From Roseiarcus sp963784805 (GTDB lineage: Bacteria > Pseudomonadota > Alphaproteobacteria > Rhizobiales > Beijerinckiaceae): DNA of 64,000 bases. The first letter of the stretch is position 1, and every line of letters begins with the position of its first letter. Below are positions 54,478 to 62,802 of this stretch, one piece after another. The DNA is taken from positions 434,001 through 498,000 of the forward strand of contig CAWASR010000008.1 of the NCBI GenBank assembly GCA_963784805.1, written 5' to 3'. The position numbers and the translations under genes are program-made. Below the pieces are notes generated by a model. It was not told where the DNA came from. It saw only the letters and a list, made by a program, of their open reading frames with translations, and made no database searches.

Positions 54478-57111
54478 CTAGAGGCCTTCGAGCAATCTTT
54501 GCCCGGCGGCTTTCGCCTTGTCGGGAGCGTCAAACCAATATTCTTCAAGCTGCGGGATTATCTCCGTGCGGGCCACCTCCCGAAACCATTTCCGGGCGTC
54601 GGCTATCGGTGCGCCGATTTGCGGAATCACGTAGCTATGGCCGATCTGGTAATGCGTACCCAACGAGCGATCCTGCTGAATCTCGTCGTTTAGGGCGTTG
54701 ATTCGCAGTTCGATCATCGAGACATCTTCTGCGGGCATGCCAATGCGTTTGATGCACCAAGCCCTCCACGCCCCATTGAGTTCGGGCGAGAGATTTTCGA
54801 AGGCAAACCGCCGGCGCAGCGCGAAATCCACGAGCGCAAGTGAACGGTCGGCGATGTTCATTGTGCCGATGACAAAGAGATTGCGCGGGACGTAGACACG
54901 CTCATTTGGAGCCCGTCGGTAAGTCAACTCGATCGCGTCATCGGAACCGCGCTTGGAATCCTCGATCAGCGTCAGCAGCTCACCGAAAATTTGCGCCGGG
55001 TTTCCCCGATTGATCTCCTCTATTACGAGAACATAGGGACGATCTGGCTCGGTCTTCGCCGCTTCGACAACCTCTAAGAAAATGCCATCGACGAGGTCAA
55101 GTTTGCTGTCTGCTTTGGGGGAAGGGCGGATGCCGCGGACAAAGTCCTCATAGGCGAGCGACGGGTGGAACTGAACAATGCGCAGCCGATCCCGAGTCAC
55201 CTTCGGGTCCTTGGTTCCGATCAACAAATAGGCCAATCTCTTAGCGAGCCACGTCTTGCCCGTTCCCGGAGGTCCCTGGAGGACGAGATTCTTCTTCGCT
55301 CGCAGACGAGACAGAATCTGGTCCAGCCTTTCTTCCTCCACGAAACAGCCTTCCTCAATGATTTGTTCAATTGTGTACGAGGGGACGGCCGCTTCGACCT
55401 CGGTTTCCTCTGGTTCGGAGGTAACGTCGCCGCTCGTAAGCGCTGCTGCCGCGCCGTACTTGGTAGCGAAGTGCGGAACCTCCTTCAGCCAATAGTCGTA
55501 GTCTTGATTGGCGTTGGCAAACGCGAAAAGGATCAGGTGGCGTGCCAGTTCGTCGCTGCGATCCGCTTCGACGACCGTTACCCGGTAGGTATAGAAAAAC
55601 CAGTCGCGAGGTGGCTTGAGTGGCTGCCAGTCGACCTTAACGGACTTCCCGTCTCCCGGGTTTTCTGTAATTGTCCCGATAGCCTTGAGCCGCATACAAG
55701 AAACAGGCTTCCCGCGATTTTCGAACGGAAGGTTGTTCTTGCGAGTGAACGAGGACTTAATGGCAACTAGGTCGCCCGCCTTCATTCGGTTCACTTCAGC
55801 CGAAACACTGTCGTTGTCTGTATCCCATATACCGTCTGTAATAAGGCGCTGCGATTGATCGTCAGTTCCGCCCCGCGCTGCCCCGACAAACCAAAAGCTG
55901 CGGTTTGGGTCCGCAAATAGTTCCTGTTCGGGCACGACTTCCGGAGCGGGCTTCTCTTCGTCGACGGCAGTCTTGAACTGCTCACGTACGTCGTGGAAAA
56001 GCTTCAGAGCCTCCGAGTGTGCCAGCGTCGTATTGAGGCCTTCCGAAGTGAGCTTCCAAATTCCGCGTTTGCTCCCATCGATTAGTCCTGCCCTAGCGAG
56101 ATTGAATCGAGCCCAATGGACGTAGTTTTCAAATTTTGACTGCCCACCTTTGTTTATCCCCTCCACCTCCGCGACAGGCACGTTAATATTTTGTCTGATC
56201 CAGGCGAGTGCAACGTCCGGTGTTGCTTCGCCCCCATTTGCTCGTAGCGCCTCTAGCACGGGGCCAAAGTAACGTACAAAGCGGGGTCCGCCAGCCTCAT
56301 CTTCCAGCGATTCTTCCTGAGGCGACGCAAGCTCGTCCTGGGCCGTCTTCGCCCATTCGAAAACAGCCTTCTGTTGGTCACGGTAAAAGGCTTCCGGATC
56401 GTCGACTTTGATGCCGACCATATCCGCGGCGGCCAGGAACCCTTTTAGGCTCTCCCCATCCAATGCCCCGGTTTCAACGTCGGCCTGCCTCACGACGATT
56501 GCGGACAACATAGGCCATCCGCGAGCGTGCGCAATTTTGACAAGCTGCCCTAGCTGTTGGGGTAGAGGACGTCTCGCCTTGCTCCATTCGACCCCACTGG
56601 CCGCGGCTAGGTCGGCATACGTTATGAAGCGTCCGTCCCGCGCGGCGGTTAGTATCGCCTTGTAGGTCTTGTTGATGTCCAAACGCTTAGATGACGTCAC
56701 GTTTCGATAGTCTGGATTGTCCACATCAAGTTTAAATTCTTGTTCAGAATTCCTCTCTCCCAATATTTTGGGTTTTCCCTTCATTGCTAGAACGTATTCT
56801 GGGAATGTAGCCAGAAATCGTCTGTCTAATACAGGGGGAGGACTTGCTAGGACCTCACGTCCTCGGTCCGTGAGGTGGTACGAACCATCCTCCTTACTGA
56901 ACAGTTCGGCCATTCGAAGTTGGCCTGAAGCCCAATGGATGTGGTTGTCGAATTCAGGCACCTTGCCATTACCTGAGAATTTTGCGCGCTCTTCCTTTGT
57001 TAATTGGAATTCGGCCGCGAGCGCTTCGACGGCTTCGGAGTTCCCAAACGGCCTTCGCTCGGCATAGCGCAGAAGAGGAAGAAAAAGGTCATCAGCCCGA
57101 GGAATTGTCAT
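54478..57111 (-). CDS. mcrB: McrB-type GTPase/ATPase with several reader domains
   Basis: An 877-residue motor subunit. The C-terminal AAA+ domain has Walker A GPPGTGKT (613-620), the Walker B region VLVIEEINRG (694-703) and MNIADRS (751-757), the McrB signature for GTP-specific binding. N-terminal modules recognise DNA. Residues 5-95 look like an Mrr_N-type winged helix (HIHWASGQLRMAELF), and residues 272-360 are a second copy (VHWARFNLARAGLID). A middle domain at about 130-255 (YADLAAASGVEWSKARRPLP) resembles the DNA-binding half of an alkyltransferase-like fold. Residues 405-545 form an EVE/PUA-like domain (FWFVGAARGG, then AGDLVAIKSSF). This is more complex than E. coli McrB and suggests recognition of an unusual base modification. 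Low GC content supports horizontal transfer. Confidence 0.88.
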   Translation of the reverse strand: MTIPRADDLFLPLLRYAERRPFGNSEAVEALAAEFQLTKEERAKFSGNGKVPEFDNHIHWASGQLRMAELFSKEDGSYHLTDRGREVLASPPPVLDRRFLATFPEYVLAMKGKPKILGERNSEQEFKLDVDNPDYRNVTSSKRLDINKTYKAILTAARDGRFITYADLAAASGVEWSKARRPLPQQLGQLVKIAHARGWPMLSAIVVRQADVETGALDGESLKGFLAAADMVGIKVDDPEAFYRDQQKAVFEWAKTAQDELASPQEESLEDEAGGPRFVRYFGPVLEALRANGGEATPDVALAWIRQNINVPVAEVEGINKGGQSKFENYVHWARFNLARAGLIDGSKRGIWKLTSEGLNTTLAHSEALKLFHDVREQFKTAVDEEKPAPEVVPEQELFADPNRSFWFVGAARGGTDDQSQRLITDGIWDTDNDSVSAEVNRMKAGDLVAIKSSFTRKNNLPFENRGKPVSCMRLKAIGTITENPGDGKSVKVDWQPLKPPRDWFFYTYRVTVVEADRSDELARHLILFAFANANQDYDYWLKEVPHFATKYGAAAALTSGDVTSEPEETEVEAAVPSYTIEQIIEEGCFVEEERLDQILSRLRAKKNLVLQGPPGTGKTWLAKRLAYLLIGTKDPKVTRDRLRIVQFHPSLAYEDFVRGIRPSPKADSKLDLVDGIFLEVVEAAKTEPDRPYVLVIEEINRGNPAQIFGELLTLIEDSKRGSDDAIELTYRRAPNERVYVPRNLFVIGTMNIADRSLALVDFALRRRFAFENLSPELNGAWRAWCIKRIGMPAEDVSMIELRINALNDEIQQDRSLGTHYQIGHSYVIPQIGAPIADARKWFREVARTEIIPQLEEYWFDAPDKAKAAGQRLLEGL

Positions 57112-57671
57112 TAATGCGCTCGATCAGTTCCTTTTCCCTTCGGAATAACACCTGTGTTTCGTGAGCGAAAGCTCTCCTAACAGCCCTTCGGGATGGTCCG
57201 CCGTAGCCTCGAGCGACGTCCGCTTCGGGCGGACACTGCGCGTAGAGGCAAGGACCGTTCACCGTCCCACTCGCGACCTTCGCGGCCGCGATCTGCAACG
57301 GTCGCCTTACGTCGATTTGCAACGTTCAATCGCTCAGGACGAATGTTCGCTCAGGGCCGGAAGCCGAAATTCAAACAGACCCACTATCGCCTGGCGAGGC
57401 TTCTTGCTGAAAAACCGAACCTGTGTTAGGATCGCCTTGGCAGCGAACCCCTCGCCGCTGGTCCCGCCGGCGGCGGGACGGGTTTGGCGGGGATTAAGGA
57501 GCGGGCGAGAAAAAACGATTTGGATTTGCGTCTAAACCCTTGAAAAGGCTCGATTCGCGGAAGGGAATCATTTGGATTCCGCTTCCCCTGGCTTTGCTCC
57601 GGCTTCCGTGGGCTTGGATTCCATTGCCGCTGGCTTGGATCGGCTTCCGCCGGGCCGGAAGCGGAGCGGCC
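57112..57671. other. Gene-poor right edge of the restriction island
   Basis: About 560 bp with no recognisable gene. GC content rises back to genome level across it. A short repeat-like stretch occurs at 57572-57660. It may mark the boundary of the transferred block. Confidence 0.45.
57572..57660 (+). repeat. Imperfect tandem repeats of TTGGATTCC and CGGCTTCCG
   Basis: TTGGATTCC occurs at about 57572 and 57614, GGCTTGGAT at about 57611 and 57632, and CGGCTTCCG at about 57600 and 57641. The unit of about 20 bp is imperfect. It encodes no recognisable peptide that would justify a gene call. Confidence 0.4.
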
Positions 57672-58055
57672 TCAGGCCGCTTTCAGCAGGCGCTCGACTT
57701 CGTTTACCAAATCGCGGAGGTGAAAAGGCTTCGAGAGAATCTTGGCGTCCCTGGGCGCGTTATTGTCGGGATTGAGCGCGACCGCGGCGAAGCCGGTGAT
57801 GAACATGACCTTGATTTCCGGATCGAGTTCGGTCGCCCGGCGCGCCAGTTCGATTCCATCCATCTCCGGCATCACGATGTCCGTCAGCAACAGCTCGAAA
57901 GGCTCCTCGCGCAGCCGATTGTAGGCGGACAGTCCGTTGTCGAAGGAGGCCACCGAATAGCCCGCGTTCTGCAGCGCCTTGACCAGGAAGCGGCGCATGT
58001 CGTTGTCGTCCTCGGCGAGCAGGATTTTGGCTGCGATCTCGACCGGCGTGCGCAT
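57672..58055 (-). CDS. cpdR: Single-domain response regulator CpdR
   Basis: A 127-residue stand-alone receiver. The phosphoacceptor is Asp59 in LLTDIVMPEMDG, with the acidic pair in LLAEDDNDM and the conserved stretch MFITGFAAVALNPDNNAP. In its dephosphorylated form CpdR delivers CtrA and other substrates to the ClpXP protease in alphaproteobacteria, and it is controlled by the CckA-ChpT relay. The start at 58055 (GAGGGACCAGGA upstream) is preferred over the long frame. It is divergent from the amidohydrolase gene. Together with ctrA this window holds two members of the same circuit. Confidence 0.95.
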   Translation of the reverse strand: MRTPVEIAAKILLAEDDNDMRRFLVKALQNAGYSVASFDNGLSAYNRLREEPFELLLTDIVMPEMDGIELARRATELDPEIKVMFITGFAAVALNPDNNAPRDAKILSKPFHLRDLVNEVERLLKAA

Positions 58056-58210
58056 TCCTGGTCCCTCGTGAGGCTTGGCAAAATCGCGGCGCCCCGGTAA
58101 AATTTCAAAAGAGGCGGCGCGCGAATTTCGCGAGCCTGAGAATCTCAAGCGCATGATAAAGCCCAAGCGCGCCCCCAGAGCAAGGGCGCCGAGGGGTCCC
58201 CGGAGAGACA

Positions 58211-59089
58211 ATGGATGATTTCGAGCGATTGGCGGCGACGGACTTCGATCGTCCGATCGAAACCATCGAGCCGGTTCGCCTGACCTCGCCGCTCGTTTTC
58301 AGTTCGCCTCACTCCGGATCGGTCTATCCGCGGCGATTTCTGGCCGCCTCGCGGCTCGATCCGCTGACGCTGCGGCGCTCGGAGGACGCCTTCGTCGACG
58401 AGTTGTTCCTGCCCTGCGTCGCGCTCGGGGCCCCGCTGCTGCGAGCGAACTTTCCGCGCGCCTATCTCGACGTCAACCGCGAGCCTTTCGAACTCGATCC
58501 ACAGGTTTTTGACGAGCGCCTGCCGGAATTCGCCAACACGCGTTCGCTGAGGGTCGCCGTCGGTCTTGGGACCATACCGCGCGTCGTCGGAGACGCTCAA
58601 CCGATCTACAAGCGGCCGATGCCGGTCTCGGAAGGACTGGGTCGGATCGAGGCGCTCTATCGCCCCTATCACGAGCGGTTGAAGGGCCTCGTCGAACGCG
58701 CGCGCGGCCGATTCGGGGTGGCGGTTCTGCTCGACTGCCATTCGATGCCCAGCAACGGCGCCGACGTGGGGGGGTGGGACATCGTGCTCGGCGATCGCTA
58801 CGGCGCGAGCGCGGCGCCGAGCGTGGTCGAGATTCTCGAGGCGAGCCTGCGCGCGGCCGGGTACCGGGTCCGCCGCAACAAGCCGTTCGCGGGCGGGTTC
58901 ATCACCGAACATTTCGGCGCTCCCGCGGAGAGCGTTCATGCGGTTCAGATCGAAATCGCCCGGGCGCTTTACCTCAACGAGCGCAGGATCGTCAGGACCG
59001 AGAAATGGATCGCGCTGCGCGACGACCTCTTCGCCGCGGCGAAATCGCTGGCCGGCGAATTCGGACCGGACCGGCTCGCCGCCGAATAG
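58211..59089 (+). CDS. N-formylglutamate amidohydrolase family protein
   Basis: A 292-residue member of the same superfamily as HutG but clearly different in sequence. Motifs include LVFSSPHSGSVYP near residue 35, ANFPRAYLDVNREPFE, LLDCHSMPS and GGFITEHFG. In rhizobial genomes it is commonly found next to cpdR. Its role there is not known. It may act on formylated amino acids other than glutamate. The start codon follows GGAGAGAC. Confidence 0.85.
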   Translation: MDDFERLAATDFDRPIETIEPVRLTSPLVFSSPHSGSVYPRRFLAASRLDPLTLRRSEDAFVDELFLPCVALGAPLLRANFPRAYLDVNREPFELDPQVFDERLPEFANTRSLRVAVGLGTIPRVVGDAQPIYKRPMPVSEGLGRIEALYRPYHERLKGLVERARGRFGVAVLLDCHSMPSNGADVGGWDIVLGDRYGASAAPSVVEILEASLRAAGYRVRRNKPFAGGFITEHFGAPAESVHAVQIEIARALYLNERRIVRTEKWIALRDDLFAAAKSLAGEFGPDRLAAE

Positions 59090-59714
59090 CGCGCGCAAGG
59101 CCCCGCCTGTCCGGCGGCTTTTCAAGAAAGCGAAAGAGAATAGCGCAAGTGAGAAGTAGCGGCCGGCAAGTCGTCGAACCCGGCGAAGCCTTCGCCCGAA
59201 AGCCGCCCGGGGCTGGCGGCTGCGAAATTGTACTGCATTGCGCAATGATATTGCCGCGACGCACAATTCAACCTCGAGAAGATTGAACAGGCGCGGTTTG
59301 CCGCAGAATTGCGCTATGGCCGAAGGTAGGCCTCCCGATTCGGCGGTTGCGCAGGGCTTTACGCCGTAGCCTCCGACAAAAAAGGAGGCCGCCATGTCGC
59401 CACGGCGGCCCTAAGTCTAGGGAGGAAACGCCCAAGGAGGGCATATGCGGCAGATCGTGCCGCACCGCAGCAATATCGGCTCTGACAGGCGCTCTTGCAA
59501 GACCTTTCTTCGTCCGGTAGGCCGTCTTTCTCCGAATTGGCTCGGACCGCAAAAGGCATTTCGCGCCAAGCGTCGTTTGCCCGTCGGCGTTATTGCAATA
59601 AGAACAATGCGTTAAAACAACCGCTCCCCTGCTGGCGAGTGTTGAGTCGCCTCAGGAAGGGATACCTGACATGCAAGTAGAGCATATCTCCGAGCATCGA
59701 TTTGAGGTCTCTCC
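59090..59714. other. Intergenic region upstream of hisN
   Basis: 625 bp without a protein-coding gene. It contains a minus-strand sRNA candidate (59378-59470) with its own terminator and a plausible promoter, and nothing else recognised. Confidence 0.55.
59378..59470 (-). ncRNA. Small RNA resembling MmgR / suhB RNA, with anti-Shine-Dalgarno motifs
   Basis: On the minus strand a hairpin GGCCGCC-N10-GGCGGCC is followed by TCCTTTTTTG, a rho-independent terminator. Ahead of it are the motif UUUCCUCCCU (59419-59428), a CCCTA-AGTC-TAGGG stem overlapping its end, and the hairpin GCCC-UCCUU-GGGC, whose loop is also complementary to Shine-Dalgarno sequences. A TTGCAA and GATATT pair spaced 17 bp lies upstream as a promoter. 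The gene precedes an inositol-phosphatase-family gene, as in the Rfam suhB RNA. The Sinorhizobium sRNA MmgR has the same UUUCCUCCCU motif and regulates polyhydroxybutyrate metabolism. The 5' end is approximate. Confidence 0.75.
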
Positions 59715-60539
59715 ATGACGGCGGTCGACTTTGAGGCTTTCGTGGAGCGCCTGGCCCAGGTCTCCGGCGAGGTGATTCTCCCGTTCTTTCGCAGCGCGAT
59801 CGGGGCCGAGGACAAGTCGCGCGGCGGCGCCTTCGACCCGGTGACCGAAGCCGACCGCGGAGCCGAGGCGGCGATGCGTCGACTGATTGGACAGACGTTC
59901 CCGGCGCACGGCGTGATCGGGGAGGAATACGGCCAGGATCGGCCCGACGCCGAATACGTGTGGGTGTTGGATCCCATCGACGGCACCAAGAGTTTCGTCG
60001 CCGGAATGCCGACCTGGGGCACGCTGATCGGCCTCATGCATCGCGGCCGCCCGGTCTACGGCATGATGGCGCAGCCGTTCACCCGTGAGCGCTTTTGCGG
60101 CGATGGCCAGCGCGCCAGGTTAAGAACGCTCGCGGCCACACACGGCGACTCGCCGCCTTCCGAATGGGCGATCCGTCCGCTGCATACGCGCGCTTGCGCG
60201 TCACTCGGCGAAGCGACCTTGATGACGACGAGCCCACTCCTCATTCGCGACGCCTCCGACCGCAAGGCCTATGCGAGGGTCGAAAACGAAACGCGCATGC
60301 CCCGGTACGGGGGCGACTGCTACGCCTTTTGCGCGCTCGCCGCGGGCTTTGTCGATCTGGTCATCGAAACCGATCTCAAGCCCTATGACATTGTCGCCCT
60401 GATGCCGATCATCGAGGGGGCGGGGGGCGTCGTCACGACCTGGGAGGGCGAAGACGCGGCGAATGGCGGGCGCATCCTGGCCGCTGGCGACCGGCGATTG
60501 CACGACGAGGCGCGTCGCATGTTGCTCGGCCTAGCCTGA
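59715..60539 (+). CDS. hisN: Histidinol-phosphatase, inositol monophosphatase family
   Basis: A 274-residue magnesium-dependent phosphatase. The metal-binding motifs are GEEYG (Glu70) and DPIDGTKSF (Asp86, Asp89), with a C-terminal YGGDCYAF. Sequence and context fit the HisN type of actinobacteria and alphaproteobacteria, which removes the phosphate of L-histidinol phosphate in histidine biosynthesis. An inositol- or fructose-bisphosphatase role is less likely. GAGG precedes the ATG. It ends 9 bp inside the convergent symporter-like gene. Confidence 0.85.
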   Translation: MTAVDFEAFVERLAQVSGEVILPFFRSAIGAEDKSRGGAFDPVTEADRGAEAAMRRLIGQTFPAHGVIGEEYGQDRPDAEYVWVLDPIDGTKSFVAGMPTWGTLIGLMHRGRPVYGMMAQPFTRERFCGDGQRARLRTLAATHGDSPPSEWAIRPLHTRACASLGEATLMTTSPLLIRDASDRKAYARVENETRMPRYGGDCYAFCALAAGFVDLVIETDLKPYDIVALMPIIEGAGGVVTTWEGEDAANGGRILAAGDRRLHDEARRMLLGLA

Positions 60540-62009
60540 CGGCTCCGCGAAGGGGTCGAAGAGGCCTGGGGTCGGCGGCGGCTTCCGGCGCGGCGCGACA
60601 AAGCATGTCAGGGAGCCCGCGACGAATGCCGCGGCCGCGGCGGCGAGGGCGTATTCGAACAGTTCGGCGGCGCCGGGCAGGCGGGTCATCGAGGTTCCGA
60701 AATAGAAGGCGGCGCCGAGAGCCGCGAGCAGCGCGACGCTGGCGGAGACCGGCCCGACGCGCCCGATCGCGGCCAAGGCGACGATCGGCGTCGTCAAAGC
60801 CAGCGACAAGGCCATGGCGACGATCAGCCCGGTTCGCCCGTCGATGAAGCCATATCTGTCGAATGCGGCGCTGACGACGACGATCGCCGCCTGCGCCGCC
60901 CGCATCCGGGCCAGGCGCACGCTGGCGAGCGCAGGATAGGCCTTTGGCGGGGAGGCGAGCGCGATCCCGAACGCTCGCGACGACATGTGAACCCCGGCCC
61001 GCGCGAGCGCGAGCGCGACGGCGAGCGCGGCCGCGCCGAAGAGCGAGGCGGCGACGGGCTTGGCGTCGCCGGGCGCGAGATTGAACGAAAATGACAAATG
61101 CGCCGTGATCGCCGCCGCCACAAGCGCCAAACCGATGATCACGCCGCCGAACCCGGCCTTGGCCGCCGTCCGGGCGTCGGGGCTCGCGACCGCCGCCGAT
61201 TCGAAGGCGAAGAAGCCGGCGACTGCGAGAGTCGTGGCGACGAAGGGCGGGATCGAACCCAGTGACGACAGCGCGACCGACGTCGAGGCGAACGCTGCTT
61301 CCGGATCGGGCGGGGCGAAACCAAATCCCAGGGCCGCGGCGACTCCAACGCCGACGATTATCGCCAACGCTCCGGCGCCGGCCGCCGCACACCAGACCAC
61401 GCCCGCGAGTCCTCCTGGGGCGACGCTGAGCGCGAGCACGATCGCCACGATCGTCTCGGCCGAGGCGCGGTTCGAAGTCACCAACGCCCGCGTTTCGGCG
61501 ACGGCGATCCGGTAACCCGCCATCGCCGTCAGCGCGGCCGCGATCCAGACGATGAGCGCCGAGGCCCAGCGCGGCGGAGAGCGGGGAAAGCGGGTCGCGA
61601 TGACGTCGGTGAGCGAGGTCGCGCCGAACCGCCTCAGCAAAGGCCCGAAGCCCACAGCGGCGAGAGCCGCTCCGGCGAATACGCCGAGCCAGGGCGGGTC
61701 CGCCGACGAGGCGAAGCCGCGGTCGAGGCAGAGCGCCATTCCCGCCGCCACGGCCACGACGTTAAGAGCGCCGTAAAACGCCGGAAGGCCGCGCCTCGCG
61801 GCCAGGAATGAAGCGAGATCGGCGTTGCGCGCGCCAAGGCCGAGGATCGCGAGCCCAGCCAAGGCATAGACCGGACCGAGCGCCCGGACGAGCAGAGCCG
61901 GAGCGCCGATCCGGTCAAGGGCGGCGATTGTCACCATCCCGACGGCGAAAGCCGCGGCGGCGAATGCGGCCAAACCATTGATTCTGGCTGAGTTGCGGTG
62001 CAAAGGCAC
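60531..62009 (-). CDS. Sodium:solute symporter-like membrane protein
   Basis: A 492-residue protein with about 13 hydrophobic segments, resembling members of the SSS/ActP family. RYGATSLTDVIATRF-like text (RRFGATSLTDVIATRFPRSP) in the first third matches the conserved family loop. The sodium-site region is unusually alanine-rich and lacks several conserved polar residues, so it may be a degenerate or sensory member. GTG is the start at 62009, and no ribosome binding site is obvious. Its end overlaps hisN by 9 bp (convergent). Confidence 0.7.
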   Translation of the reverse strand: MPLHRNSARINGLAAFAAAAFAVGMVTIAALDRIGAPALLVRALGPVYALAGLAILGLGARNADLASFLAARRGLPAFYGALNVVAVAAGMALCLDRGFASSADPPWLGVFAGAALAAVGFGPLLRRFGATSLTDVIATRFPRSPPRWASALIVWIAAALTAMAGYRIAVAETRALVTSNRASAETIVAIVLALSVAPGGLAGVVWCAAAGAGALAIIVGVGVAAALGFGFAPPDPEAAFASTSVALSSLGSIPPFVATTLAVAGFFAFESAAVASPDARTAAKAGFGGVIIGLALVAAAITAHLSFSFNLAPGDAKPVAASLFGAAALAVALALARAGVHMSSRAFGIALASPPKAYPALASVRLARMRAAQAAIVVVSAAFDRYGFIDGRTGLIVAMALSLALTTPIVALAAIGRVGPVSASVALLAALGAAFYFGTSMTRLPGAAELFEYALAAAAAAFVAGSLTCFVAPRRKPPPTPGLFDPFAEPSG

Positions 62010-62093
62010 GGGGGGATTCGGAGGCGGGAGGTTTCCCCTCTTACCGACTTTCCGCTCCCGCCGCCAGAAGGCGCCGGCGATCGACGGCGAGCT

Positions 62094-62611
62094 TCAACCG
62101 TATTCCGGCCGGCGCTCATCGCCGGGAGTGATTCTTAATTTGGGCCTTTTTCTTAACTTTGGACCTTTTTCTTTCGCTCTCGCCTTCGTGTCCGTCGCCG
62201 GAGCGTGGGCGTAGCCATGCGGGCCGGACCAGCCGGGCAGATCGTCCGCCTCGCCGGACTTGGCCAACGCCAGCGCTTCCGTCAGCGCCGCATTGAAGTC
62301 CGCTCTGATCGCCTTCGCTTTGATGCGCGAGCGCAGGAAGTCGGCACATGGGAATTCCGAGAACGGCGTCGCATCTTTCGCGAAGCCGCCACTGGTGCGC
62401 GATTCGCCGGCGAGAGACCGATATGATCGCCCTTGAGGCCGATGATGACCGGAACCATGTGCGCGCCGAGGAATTTGGCCAGGTCCTGCGAGGTTCCCTG
62501 CTTCCACGCGTCTCGCTTCTGAAAGACTTCGTGCATGCCGAGGGTCACCTGGGTCGGCCGGAGACTCAGGATCGGCGTCGAGTGGAGAACCGGCTCGCGC
62601 ACGGACAGCAT
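62094..62611 (-). pseudogene. ParB-like nuclease (PF08857 type), internally deleted
   Basis: The N-terminal half reads LSLRPTQVTLGMHEV, then FLGAHMVPVIIGLKGDH. This is the start of the ParBc_2 putative ParB-like nuclease family. The C-terminal half, in a different frame, has YRSLAGESRTSGGFAKDATP and CADFLRSRI, typical of the same family. The expected middle (a HHHLAR-type nuclease motif and following residues) is missing. The junction near 62423-62425 removes roughly 80 residues and shifts the frame. The gene is therefore non-functional. Confidence 0.75.
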
Positions 62612-62802
62612 TGGCGCACCGCAGTTTGGTTCGGCGAGGGGCGAGCGGCGCAAAGGTGTCTTTTTTGAACGGCCGGGTCAAACGGGCCCGCTTGGCGACG
62701 GGACAAGACTGTTGTCGTCTATGTCATTTGACCCTCTCAACAAATCGTGATTTGTCGCGCCGCGTCCTATAAACCCGCGTTTCTCGGCGAGACCGTCCGG
62801 CC

